The notes under the pieces are model-generated. The model worked only from the letters and a program-made list of their open reading frames with translations. It did no database searches and had not been told where the DNA came from. From positions 1-48,375 of the IMG/VR virus record IMGVR_UViG_3300020731_000027: a DNA stretch of 48,375 nucleotides; one strand, 5' to 3'. A program made the position numbers and the translations under genes. Of this stretch, positions 22,568-30,520 are shown in pieces. Position 1 is the first letter of the stretch, and every line of letters begins with the position of its first letter. The stretch is from a virus.

Positions 22568-23017
22568 ATGGAATTTTTATCTATTTTTTCAGCAGTCTTT
22601 TTTTTATGTTTTTTTTCCATTATATTGGCAACAATATTAACCAATTATGGTGGTTATAAATACTATAAATCAACTTATGAAAAGTTGGTTAACAAAGATT
22701 TTATCTTTGAATATAGAACCAATCTTGAGGGTTTAAATGATATTTATACCTTTACTCATAAAGAGAAAAATACTTCATTATTATCTAATGATGATGATAG
22801 TAATATTTTAATTTTTATTAAAGAGAATGATAGTATATCAATTAAATTAAGTGGTGGTGATTTGGAGTACATTCATAATGGATCATTAACTTATTTTGAC
22901 CCATATACCTTATATTGGTATCTTAAATTTAAGATATGGTTTAATAATAATAAAAAAGATTTCACTAAAACTTTTAATGAAAGATTTGATGAAGTTTTTC
23001 CTAAAAAAGTTGGTTGA
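22568..23017 (+). CDS. Membrane-anchored unknown protein
   Basis: 149 residues with one N-terminal span (IFSAVFFLCFFSIILATIL) and a soluble, strand-rich remainder (FIFEYRTNLEGLNDIYTFTH). A second hydrophobic YTLYWYLKFKIWF may lie on the membrane. It begins 10 bases after the AAA+ gene and could be its membrane partner. No family is recognised. Confidence 0.5.
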   Translation: MEFLSIFSAVFFLCFFSIILATILTNYGGYKYYKSTYEKLVNKDFIFEYRTNLEGLNDIYTFTHKEKNTSLLSNDDDSNILIFIKENDSISIKLSGGDLEYIHNGSLTYFDPYTLYWYLKFKIWFNNNKKDFTKTFNERFDEVFPKKVG

Positions 23018-23040
23018 TAAAAAATTATCCCTTATATTTG
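23010..23040 (+). promoter_or_regulatory. Bacteroidota-type promoter
   Basis: TTG 23010-23012, 20 bases, TATATTTG 23033-23040. It starts inside the end of the upstream gene and drives NAMPT. Confidence 0.65.
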
Positions 23041-23067
23041 CATAACAATAAAAATAAAAGTAAAAAA

Positions 23068-23898
23068 ATGGAAAAGAATCCCTTGTTATTAACAGATGGT
23101 TATAAAACCTCTCATCACAAAATGTATCCAGAGAATACAACTTGTGTTTATTCAAATTTCACATTAAGAAATGTGAAATACATGCCAGAAAATGCAAAAC
23201 AAATCGTTGTGTTTGGTGCTCAGTATACAATGAAGTATATTGACGAAATCTATAAAAAGAATTTCTTCGATAAACCAAAAGAACAAGTTATCGGTGAAGC
23301 TAAGAAATACCTTTCAAGTTATTTGGGTTGTGACTATGATGTTACACACTTTGAAAAACTTCATGATTTGGGTTATTTACCTATTCGTGTTAAGACTTTG
23401 AAAGAAGGTACTATTGTTGGTGAAAAAATACCAGTATTGACAATATATAACACTCACCCTGAGTTCTTCTGGTTACCAAACTTCCTTGAAACATTGATTT
23501 CAAGTTTGATATGGAAACCAGTACATTCCGCATCATTGGCATTTGGTTATAAAAAAATATTAACCGATTGGGCAAAGAAAACCGATAAAAATAATCTTGG
23601 TTTTGTTAATTTCCAAGGTCATGATTTTAGTTTCAGAGGGATGCAACATCCTGAAAGTGCAATATCTTCAGGTTTAGGTTTCTTGACCAGTTTCTATGGT
23701 ACAGATACAATCCCTGCATTACAAGCATCGCAATATTATTACAATTCTGAAAACGTTGGGTTTAGTGTTCCGGCGACAGAACATTCTATTTCATGTTCAC
23801 ATTTAGACTATAATGAAGTGGAAATAGAAGAAGAATATCTAGTTACATATGACGACAACAATAATAAAATCTCAGAAATTTTAATAAAGATGGTGTAA
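23068..23898 (+). CDS. nadV: Nicotinamide phosphoribosyltransferase (NAMPT / Namat-like), N-terminal part
   Basis: 276 residues from MEKNPLLLTDGYKTSHHKMY, the family's opening. Further family blocks follow: VYSNFTLRN, EGTIVGEKIPVLTI, ETLISSLIWKPVHSASLAFG, NFQGHDFSFRGMQHPESAIS, and SVPATEHSISCSH with the active-site His. The frame then leaves the family (LVTYDDNNNKISEILIKMV) and stops. The enzyme joins nicotinamide to PRPP to give NMN; in phage NARP1 the related Namat joins nicotinamide to ADP-ribose pyrophosphate to give NAD+. The second part starts 84 bases on. The start at 23014 is rejected because it precedes the -7 box. Confidence 0.88.
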   Translation: MEKNPLLLTDGYKTSHHKMYPENTTCVYSNFTLRNVKYMPENAKQIVVFGAQYTMKYIDEIYKKNFFDKPKEQVIGEAKKYLSSYLGCDYDVTHFEKLHDLGYLPIRVKTLKEGTIVGEKIPVLTIYNTHPEFFWLPNFLETLISSLIWKPVHSASLAFGYKKILTDWAKKTDKNNLGFVNFQGHDFSFRGMQHPESAISSGLGFLTSFYGTDTIPALQASQYYYNSENVGFSVPATEHSISCSHLDYNEVEIEEEYLVTYDDNNNKISEILIKMV

Positions 23899-23978
23899 AT
23901 AAAAGAATTAAAAAAGAAGAATTAGATAAATATCTATTTGATGGTTGGAACTTAGGTTTACTAAAAAATAAAAAATAA
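23880..23978 (+). pseudogene. Homing-endonuclease tail debris inside the NAMPT gene
   Basis: In a frame shifted by one base, FNKDGVNKRIKKEELDKYLF continues to DGWNLGLLKNKK-stop. The V-K-K-E-E-L-x-x-Y-L-x-x-G-W-x-x-G pattern is the C-terminus of many phage HNH endonucleases. Adding one T to the TTTT at 23876-23879 joins it in frame to the preceding YDDNNNKISEI, so the insert itself has a frameshift. Confidence 0.5.
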
Positions 23979-23981
23979 AAA

Positions 23982-24860
23982 ATGAAAAAAGTAATTGAAA
24001 AAAGAAAAGTAGTTAAAAAAGTTATTAATGAGAGACCATATATAAGTCATATTCTCAAAACTTACCCAACTGGTATTGTTAGTTTAGTGTCAGATCAATT
24101 TGATTTATGGAAAATGATAACAGTATTTCTTCCGGAATTTAAAGACTTAATTCTTTCAAGAGATGGTAAATTGGTAATCAGACCTGATAGTGGTAATCCG
24201 GTGGATATTATTTGTGGAACTTACAATAAGGAAAAAGATGGTATTTTAATTCCTTGTGATGGGGGTTTTAATTCAAATAGTGGATTTAAAACCTCTGATT
24301 ATCCGAATAAACCTGATACTAAAGGGGTAATCGAATTACTTTGGGATGTATTTGGTGGTACTGTAAATGAACAAGGCTACAAGGTATTAGATCCACATAT
24401 TGGAGCAATCTATGGAGATTCAATAACATTGGAACGTGCAGATGAAATCTGTAGAAGATTGGAAGCAAAAGGGTTTGCATCAACAAACATTGTATTGGGT
24501 GTTGGTTCATATTCAATGGGTTACGCAACCAGAGATAACCAAGGTGGAGCAGTTAAGGCAACTTATGTTGAATTAACAAGTAACATTGGTAAATCAATTG
24601 GTGAAGTTGGAACAATGGATACTCCACAAGTAATCGGAAGGGTAATATTCAAAGACCCAATTACTGATGATGGTACAAAGAAATCTGCAAAGGGTCTTTT
24701 GTATGTCGGTAAAAATGAAAATGGTGAATATTACCTTGAAGATAATGTTTCTTGGGAGAAAGAACGTACTGGTGAATTAGAGACAATTTTTGATGATGGT
24801 GTTTTGGTTAAAGAAACTTCATTATCTGAGATAAGAGAAAGATTATCTCAATATCTTTAA
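23982..24860 (+). CDS. nadV: Nicotinamide phosphoribosyltransferase, C-terminal part
   Basis: 292 residues. After a lysine-rich start (MKKVIEKRKVVKKVINER) the NAMPT family resumes at ISHILKTYPTGIVSLVSDQF, with the D-x-W segment, KLVIRPDSGNP (phosphoribosyl site), IGAIYGDSITLERADEIC, and VLGVGSYSMGYATRDNQGGA. All core motifs of this half are present, so with the upstream part it could form a two-chain enzyme. The first residues and the 84-base gap are not part of the family. Confidence 0.85.
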   Translation: MKKVIEKRKVVKKVINERPYISHILKTYPTGIVSLVSDQFDLWKMITVFLPEFKDLILSRDGKLVIRPDSGNPVDIICGTYNKEKDGILIPCDGGFNSNSGFKTSDYPNKPDTKGVIELLWDVFGGTVNEQGYKVLDPHIGAIYGDSITLERADEICRRLEAKGFASTNIVLGVGSYSMGYATRDNQGGAVKATYVELTSNIGKSIGEVGTMDTPQVIGRVIFKDPITDDGTKKSAKGLLYVGKNENGEYYLEDNVSWEKERTGELETIFDDGVLVKETSLSEIRERLSQYL

Positions 24861-24871
24861 TTAAAAATAAA

Positions 24872-24903
24872 TTTGGGGAATTGAAAAATTCCCCTTATTT
24901 TTG
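24872..24903 (+). promoter_or_regulatory. Promoter with a perfect hairpin in the spacer (copy 1)
   Basis: TTTG 24872-24875, 20 bases, TATTTTTG 24896-24903. GGGGAATT, GAAA loop, AATTCCCC (24875-24894) fills the spacer. It may act as an operator, or as an RNA hairpin that ends upstream transcripts. It drives the gene at 24921. Confidence 0.65.
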
Positions 24904-24920
24904 CTCCATAAATAACAAGT

Positions 24921-25304
24921 ATGATACGGATAACAAAAATTATTGACAGAAAAAAGATTTTTGATTATTTGAGTTATCCAATAGTTTGTAAAGTTGAATT
25001 GAATAATCGGGAAAACAATTTAAAGAACCCGAATGTCTGTAAGATATATCTATATCTTGATACACAGGTTAAAAATTCAAATATAGAACGATTACATGCC
25101 ATTTTTGGTTCTTGTTATAAGTTTAGTAAGGAATTGTCCAATGAACATAATAAAACTTATCTTAGTAGTATATGTTCACAAAAAGAATTAAATTGGTTAT
25201 CTGAGACTCAAATAAACAGATTAGTTGAAATTGAAAAAGAAGAAAACATTAAATTATCAATACCTAAATTCTTTTTTGATTTGATTGATGAATTTAAAGA
25301 TTAA
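24921..25304 (+). CDS. Unknown phage protein
   Basis: 127 residues, alpha/beta, with three Cys in strand or loop positions (NPNVCKIYLYLD, GSCYKFSKEL, SSICSQKELNWLS). It ends LIDEFKD, and the CCA-adding-like gene follows 10 bases later. No family is recognised. Confidence 0.5.
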   Translation: MIRITKIIDRKKIFDYLSYPIVCKVELNNRENNLKNPNVCKIYLYLDTQVKNSNIERLHAIFGSCYKFSKELSNEHNKTYLSSICSQKELNWLSETQINRLVEIEKEENIKLSIPKFFFDLIDEFKD

Positions 25305-25314
25305 AAATAAAAAT

Positions 25315-26064
25315 ATGTTATTTAAAATGTATGAGGTTGGTGGAAAAGTGAGGGATGAACTTCTTGGATTAAAATCTAAGGATGTTGATTATGTTGCAGT
25401 TCCAAATGAAGATTTGTTATCCAAGTTTAAAACTGCAAAAGAAATGTTTGATGTTTTGATAGAACATTTAACAAATGAAAAGTTTGAAATTTTTTTGATA
25501 ACTCATGATTGTTATACTATCAGGGCAAAGTTTCCAAAAGACCACAAATATGAAGGTGTTGCAGACGTGGTTATGGCTAGAAAAGAGATTGGTTATATAC
25601 CTGGTACAAGAACACCAATCGTTGAACCTGGTACATTATATGATGACCTTGAAAGACGAGATTTTTGCGCCAATGCAATTGCAAAAGATGAGGATGGAAC
25701 AATCATTGACTTCTTTAATGGTAAGAAGGACTTGGAGGATAAAATCCTTAGAACACCATTGGATTGTAATGTAACATTTGATGACGATCCTCTTAGAATT
25801 TTGAGGGCAATCAGATTTTCTATAACCAAAGGATTAATCATTCCAGAGGATATGATGAGAACAATCATCACATATGATTATAGAAATAAAATGGATGTTG
25901 TATCAGGTGAAAGAATCCGTGATGAATTGTATAAGTGTTTAAAATATAGTACAATTGACACATTGGATTATTTGGGTGATTTCCCCGCATTAAGAAACTA
26001 TATATTCACAAGGGTTAAAGCAGATAACAATCCATTATGGCTTGAACCGACATTTAAATTATAA
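25315..26064 (+). CDS. tRNA nucleotidyltransferase / poly(A) polymerase head domain
   Basis: 249 residues. VGGKVRDELLGLKSKDVDYV is the class II nucleotidyltransferase signature (G-G-x-V-R-D with metal Asp pair DVDY). ERRDFCANAIA matches the R-R-D-F-T-x-N-A motif, and DDDPLRILRAIRFS matches the D-D-P-x-R-x-L-R-x-x-R-F motif for nucleotide selection. It would add CCA or single nucleotides to RNA 3' ends. It is shorter than bacterial CCA enzymes (about 400), lacking the body and tail that grip tRNA, so the substrate may differ. Confidence 0.8.
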   Translation: MLFKMYEVGGKVRDELLGLKSKDVDYVAVPNEDLLSKFKTAKEMFDVLIEHLTNEKFEIFLITHDCYTIRAKFPKDHKYEGVADVVMARKEIGYIPGTRTPIVEPGTLYDDLERRDFCANAIAKDEDGTIIDFFNGKKDLEDKILRTPLDCNVTFDDDPLRILRAIRFSITKGLIIPEDMMRTIITYDYRNKMDVVSGERIRDELYKCLKYSTIDTLDYLGDFPALRNYIFTRVKADNNPLWLEPTFKL

Positions 26065-26065
26065 A

Positions 26066-26488
26066 ATGGGAAAGATGTTAGATGATTTAAAAAAGAAATT
26101 GGAAGATCCAGAAGTAATTGAACGAATGAAAAAACGTTATAAAGATATTCAGGATAAAAAAGAAAGGGATATTAAACGTGCTCGTTTATTCTTTAATGAT
26201 GAAAAATCATTTGAAATTTTCTTATTAAAATTAATTGATAAACATGACCAAAGATGGGAAGATGTTTGTTATAATAATGGTTATCAACCACATCCTTGGA
26301 ATTTGATGTATGGTGTATTAGATATTGTACAACGTGGTGGGGATGAGGTTATGCCAGTTGATGATTTAACAAGGAACTTTTCAAGTTTGTTGATGAAGTA
26401 TAATGATTTTACATTTGCTTGGACATTTGGTCAGGGAACTTGTATATCAATCTTTGACAAAAATAATGAATTAATTTATAGAACATAA
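26066..26488 (+). CDS. Conserved phage hypothetical protein
   Basis: 140 residues from ATG 26066, directly after the previous stop. The first 50 residues are a charged helix (LDDLKKKLEDPEVIERMKKR), followed by a compact domain with GYQPHPWNLMYGVLDIVQR, DDLTRNFSSLLMKYN and FAWTFGQGTCISIFD. I recognise the composition as a recurrent large-phage protein without assigned role. Confidence 0.55.
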   Translation: MGKMLDDLKKKLEDPEVIERMKKRYKDIQDKKERDIKRARLFFNDEKSFEIFLLKLIDKHDQRWEDVCYNNGYQPHPWNLMYGVLDIVQRGGDEVMPVDDLTRNFSSLLMKYNDFTFAWTFGQGTCISIFDKNNELIYRT

Positions 26489-26492
26489 TAAA

Positions 26493-26524
26493 TTTGGTGG
26501 ATTGAGAAATCCATTTTATTTTTG
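26493..26524 (+). promoter_or_regulatory. Promoter with a hairpin in the spacer (copy 2)
   Basis: TTTG 26493-26496, 20 bases, TATTTTTG 26517-26524. The stem is GGTGGATT / AATCCATT around GAGA, with two G-U pairs at the base. Confidence 0.65.
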
Positions 26525-26541
26525 CACAATACATTTATATT

Positions 26542-27465
26542 ATGAATAAAAATAGAATTGGTTATTGTTGTATTTCTATCGGATGTAATGAAAATCTAAA
26601 GAAAAAAGATCACATTACAGTTAACCGAGGTATGGTTAAAAAAACTTTCCAAGAAAAGGGTCTTGAATATGTTTCAGAGATAGTTATTGAGAACTTAAAA
26701 GACACATTAAAATTACTTGATTATAACATTAAAAAGAAGATATTCGTTTATCGTTTATCATCTGATTCATTTCCTTGGATGTCAGAATATAAATTTCAAG
26801 ACTTACCAAAATTTAATGTTATTAAATCTTATCTAACATTAATTGGTAATAAAATTAAAAATAATGATATTAGAACCAGTTATCATCCAGGTCAGTTTAA
26901 CGTACTTGCAAGTGAAAACGAAAATGTAGTTAGAAAAACTATCTACGAACTCAATCAACACGCTGAATTGATGGACTTAATGGGATTAGATCAATCACAC
27001 TATTATCCTATTAACATACACATTAACACCACTAAACCTACAAGAGAAATTGCTGCTAGTAGATTTGTGGAAAATTTTAAATTATTATCAGATTCTTGTA
27101 AATCAAGACTTACCATAGAGAATGATGATTCACCGAATCAATACTCAGTTAAGATGTTACATGATTTTGTTTATAAACATACCAATATACCTATTGTTTT
27201 TGACCAACATCATTTTAACTTTGGTTTCCAAGATCAATCACTTGAAGAAGCTCTCAAATTGGCTTTAAAAACATGGAAAGTTAAACCATTAACACATATG
27301 TCATCATCAAAACATCATGAGGATACCAAAGTAGTAAAAACTGCACATGCTGATTTCATATATGAAGAAATCCAAACATTTGGAGAAACATTCGATATTG
27401 AAATAGAAGCAAAATCTAAAGACATTGCAGTATTAAAATATATAAAAGATTTCAATCACGGATAA
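26542..27465 (+). CDS. uvdE: UV-damage endonuclease (UvdE)
   Basis: 307 residues in a TIM-barrel layout. The start RIGYCCISIGCNEN, then VYRLSSDSFPWMS, then TSYHPGQFNVLASENENVV (metal-binding His with the family's H-P-x-Q-x-x-x-L), YPINIHINTT, RLTIENDDSPNQYS (Glu and Asp ligands), IPIVFDQHHFNFG and HMSSSKHHEDTK and HADFI. It nicks 5' of UV photoproducts. The length is typical. It would repair phage DNA in a sunlit or open-water host. Confidence 0.88.
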   Translation: MNKNRIGYCCISIGCNENLKKKDHITVNRGMVKKTFQEKGLEYVSEIVIENLKDTLKLLDYNIKKKIFVYRLSSDSFPWMSEYKFQDLPKFNVIKSYLTLIGNKIKNNDIRTSYHPGQFNVLASENENVVRKTIYELNQHAELMDLMGLDQSHYYPINIHINTTKPTREIAASRFVENFKLLSDSCKSRLTIENDDSPNQYSVKMLHDFVYKHTNIPIVFDQHHFNFGFQDQSLEEALKLALKTWKVKPLTHMSSSKHHEDTKVVKTAHADFIYEEIQTFGETFDIEIEAKSKDIAVLKYIKDFNHG

Positions 27466-27618
27466 ATGAGGTATAGGTTTTTTTCTAATTTAACTAATTT
27501 AATGACATTTCTAATTAATTTATCAATTAAATTAAAATGGTGGAAAATGGTTAATAAATTAACTGAGTTTAAAAAGAAACATCTTTCAAAATGGTTTAGA
27601 GATTATTTACATAAATAA
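27466..27618 (+). CDS. Small basic, partly hydrophobic protein
   Basis: 50 residues beginning one base after the UvdE stop codon: MRYRFFSNLTNLMTFLINLS then IKLKWWKMVNKLTEFKKKHL. It may be an amphipathic membrane-surface peptide. It is plausible because of its tight coupling to uvdE, but no family is known. Confidence 0.4.
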   Translation: MRYRFFSNLTNLMTFLINLSIKLKWWKMVNKLTEFKKKHLSKWFRDYLHK

Positions 27619-27619
27619 A

Positions 27620-27653
27620 TTTGGGAAATTGAAAAATTTCTATTGAATATTTG
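27620..27653 (+). promoter_or_regulatory. Degenerate hairpin promoter (copy 5)
   Basis: TTTG 27620-27623 and AATATTTG 27646-27653 with a 22-base spacer. The stem GAAATT / AATTTC around GAAA is kept, but its outer pairs are lost. Confidence 0.45.
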
Positions 27654-27670
27654 TAATTCAATATTAATAA

Positions 27671-27775
27671 TTAAAAAAAAAAGATATTGATAGAAGAAAT
27701 GAAATTATTAGATTTCTTAAATGTGAATTTATAGTAATAAATGAAAATAAAACAGTTGAAAAATATAAATTTTAA
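27671..27775 (+). pseudogene. Orphan coding remnant without a start codon
   Basis: The frame after a TAA reads DIDRRNEIIRFLKCEFIVIN then ENKTVEKYKF-stop and has no ATG. The D-x-x-R-x-x-x-I-x-x-L-x-x-x-F-I-V-I-N pattern is like the end of VSR-type or HNH nucleases. It sits right behind a degenerate promoter and overlaps the start of the methyltransferase. Confidence 0.3.
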
Positions 27776-28571
27776 TATGGGTAAGTTTAATGTGGATGAA
27801 ATTAAAAAATTAGAAGAAGTTCCAATTAATTCATGTATTTATGGAAATTGTTTTGATGTTTTTCCTTTTATTAAGGATAAAAGTATTGATGCAATTATTG
27901 CAGATTTACCTTATGGTTGTTTAAATAATGCATCATGGGACATTCCATTAGATTTAGAAAAATTGTGGATTGAATATGAAAGGGTTATCAAAGATAATGG
28001 AGTAATATTACTTTTCGCTAAAAACCCATTTGATAAAATTTTGGGTTGTTCAAATCTTAAATTATTAAGATATGAATGGATTTGGGAAAAAACACAGGCA
28101 ACTGGATTTCTTAATGCCAAAAGAATGCCAATGGTTGCACATGAGTCGATACTAGTATTTTACAAGAAATTACCAAAGTACAATCCACAAAAAACAACTG
28201 GACATAAACCAGTTAATTCATATACAAAGAAGGTAGAAGTTCAAAATAAAACTACTCTTTATGGAAAGACAGATAAAGATGTGAGTGGTGGTGGAGAAAC
28301 TGATAGATACCCAAGAAGTATCCAAATCTTCCCATCTGACAAGCAAAAAACAAAATTGGATGGTACTATCCACCCAACACAAAAACCTGTCGCATTGATG
28401 GAGTATTTGATAAAAACATATACTGATGAAGGTGATTTGATATTGGATAATGTTGCAGGATCAGGAACTACCGGATTGGCGGCAAAGAACCTGAATAGAA
28501 ATTACGTTATGGTTGAGAAAGAACTAGAGTTCTATAATATTATATTAAAAAGATTAGGAGAAAATGGGTAA
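27741..28571 (+). CDS. N4/N6-type DNA methyltransferase
   Basis: 276 residues. IYGNCFDVFPFIKDKSIDAI leads to IADLPYGC, the catalytic (D/N)-P-P-Y-type motif in the form D-L-P-Y. FLNAKRMPMVAHESILVFYK is the typical mid-region, and VAGSGTTGLAAKNLNRNYVM is the SAM-binding F-x-G-x-G motif, so the order is the beta class (target motif first). HPTQKPVALMEYLI confirms the family. It could start at 27741 or at 27777 (MGKFNVDEIKK). This is the third DNA methyltransferase of the window. Confidence 0.87.
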   Translation: MKIKQLKNINFNMGKFNVDEIKKLEEVPINSCIYGNCFDVFPFIKDKSIDAIIADLPYGCLNNASWDIPLDLEKLWIEYERVIKDNGVILLFAKNPFDKILGCSNLKLLRYEWIWEKTQATGFLNAKRMPMVAHESILVFYKKLPKYNPQKTTGHKPVNSYTKKVEVQNKTTLYGKTDKDVSGGGETDRYPRSIQIFPSDKQKTKLDGTIHPTQKPVALMEYLIKTYTDEGDLILDNVAGSGTTGLAAKNLNRNYVMVEKELEFYNIILKRLGENG

Positions 28572-30468
28572 GTTTACACCGAGTAAGAATCAGAAAGACA
28601 TTTTTAATTTTATTAAGAATGATAATAAAAATGCAATCATTTCAGCAGTTGCTGGTAGTGGTAAAACAACCACATTAATTGAAGCACTTAAATTAATTCC
28701 GTTGGATAAACGTGTCTTATTTATGGCATTCAATAAAAGTATTGCCAATGAATTGGTGGAACGTGTACCAAAGACTGGTAATATTGTTGTTAAAACCGTT
28801 CATGGGTTTGGTCATTCTATTTTATCAGGTGGAATGGAGTTTACTATTGATAATAATAAGTATAAAAAATTATTTAACAATATTATTAAATATTATCAGA
28901 AGAACAGTAAAGATCCAATAAATGATTATAAATTTGATGAAGATTGTTTTTCATATATAAGACGTATGAGTTCATCGGTTAAAAATGATGAATTAGATAT
29001 TAAAAAGTTTACAGAAAATGTAATTTCATTATGTAATTTAGGGAGATTAAATTTGGTTGATGTTATTAGTAAAACAAAAGGTCTTGATAAATTAAAAGAA
29101 ATTTCAGAACACCATTTAATTGATAATGAAGATGGTGAATGTGAAGTTGCATGGTATTTAATTAAATTAGGTTTATATATTAGAAATATAATTGATTTTA
29201 CTGATATGGTTTATTTTCCAATTATATTTAATTTACCAAATGAAACATTTGATTTTGTTTTTGTTGATGAAGTACAAGATTTAAATACAGTACAAAGAGA
29301 ATTAATGTTACGTGCAATTAACCCAAATGGAGGAAGATTTATTTCCGTTGGCGACGAAAAACAGTCAATTTATGGATTTTCTGGTGCTGACCATGAATCA
29401 TTTAAAAAATTATGTGACATTCCAAATACAATACAACTACCATTATCAATAACATATCGTTGTCATTCACAGATTGTTAATATGGTTACAAGTATTAATC
29501 CATTTATCAAATCACATAAGAAAAACAATGAGGGGGTTGTTGAAGATGATTTTTCTTATAAAGATTTACAGGATGGTGATATGGTATTATGTCGTCAAAC
29601 ATTCCCGATAGTTTCATTATGTATTCGTTTATTAAGTGATGGAAAGAAGGCATATATCATTGGTTCAGACATTGGATTATCATTGGTTACAATGATAAAG
29701 GATTGTGAAAGAATCACTGAAGAATTTACAATGGAAAATGTTTTTTCCAGGTTATATAATGAGAAAGATAAGTTAATTGAAAAAATAGCAACAAATCATG
29801 GTATAAGTCGTGAAGATGCATTGGAAGATAATCATGTTGTGTTATATACCGAAAAAATCAATGTGATTGAAGCATTATCAAGAAATATAACAAATCCTTT
29901 GGAAGTAATTGAAAAAATTAATACATTATTTTCTGATAATAAGAAGGTAGGGATATGTTTAAGTAACATTCATAAGTCCAAGGGGTTAGAAGCGGAGAGG
30001 GTTTTTATTATTCATCGTGAATTGATGCCATCAAAGAATGCAAAGACACAATGGCAGAGAGATCAGGAACAAAATTTAATTTATGTTGCATATACAAGAG
30101 CAAAGAAAATGTTAGGGTTTATTAATGATTTTGATGCTTGGAAAACACATGAATCACAAAGTCAGAATGTTAAACCATTGGTTGAGAGTAAACATCTTGG
30201 TAATATTGGTGCAAAAATGAATTTTGATGCAACAATTACATCCATCAGAGTTGTTAATGGTAAATTTGGTGAAACCCAGGTATATGAAATGGTTGATACT
30301 AGAAAAAATGTCTTATCAAAATTTGGTGAGATTGATAGGAGATTTTTAAATGATGATGGATTGGAAGTGAATGTAGGTTCAAAAATTTCATTCTATGGTA
30401 TTATTACAGGTCATAAAGAGTTTAGAGGGGTAAAAATAACCCAAATCGGTAAAATTTCTATGTATTAA
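28564..30468 (+). CDS. UvrD-like superfamily 1 helicase
   Basis: 634 residues with all SF1A motifs: Q motif TPSKNQKDIF, Walker A AVAGSGKTTT (30-36), Ia LFMAFNKSIANEL, II FVFVDEVQDLN, III SVGDEKQSIYGFSGAD, IV SITYRCHSQI, V SNIHKSKGLEAERVF and VI LIYVAYTRAKKM. A C-terminal extension of about 90 residues looks like an OB-type fold (ITSIRVVNGKFGETQVYEMV). It is a 3'-to-5' DNA helicase by family, likely used in phage replication or recombination. The start overlaps the methylase end by 8 bases. Confidence 0.9.
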   Translation: MGKFTPSKNQKDIFNFIKNDNKNAIISAVAGSGKTTTLIEALKLIPLDKRVLFMAFNKSIANELVERVPKTGNIVVKTVHGFGHSILSGGMEFTIDNNKYKKLFNNIIKYYQKNSKDPINDYKFDEDCFSYIRRMSSSVKNDELDIKKFTENVISLCNLGRLNLVDVISKTKGLDKLKEISEHHLIDNEDGECEVAWYLIKLGLYIRNIIDFTDMVYFPIIFNLPNETFDFVFVDEVQDLNTVQRELMLRAINPNGGRFISVGDEKQSIYGFSGADHESFKKLCDIPNTIQLPLSITYRCHSQIVNMVTSINPFIKSHKKNNEGVVEDDFSYKDLQDGDMVLCRQTFPIVSLCIRLLSDGKKAYIIGSDIGLSLVTMIKDCERITEEFTMENVFSRLYNEKDKLIEKIATNHGISREDALEDNHVVLYTEKINVIEALSRNITNPLEVIEKINTLFSDNKKVGICLSNIHKSKGLEAERVFIIHRELMPSKNAKTQWQRDQEQNLIYVAYTRAKKMLGFINDFDAWKTHESQSQNVKPLVESKHLGNIGAKMNFDATITSIRVVNGKFGETQVYEMVDTRKNVLSKFGEIDRRFLNDDGLEVNVGSKISFYGIITGHKEFRGVKITQIGKISMY

Positions 30469-30492
30469 TTTTTTTAATTAATACATTTTACT

Positions 30493-30500
30493 TATATTTG
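30493..30500 (+). promoter_or_regulatory. -7 box TATATTTG
   Basis: TATATTTG 20 bases before the ATG at 30521. Confidence 0.6.
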
Positions 30501-30520
30501 CATAACATTAAAATAAAAAT

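Noticed and set aside
23014-23067. Upstream extension of NAMPT (MIKNYPLYLHNN...)
   Set aside because: It would start before the -7 box of the gene's promoter, and the family begins at MEKNPLLLTDGYK.
25593-25871. Antisense frame in the CCA-adding-like gene
   Set aside because: Opposite strand of a clear enzyme with all motifs; no promoter or conserved motif of its own.
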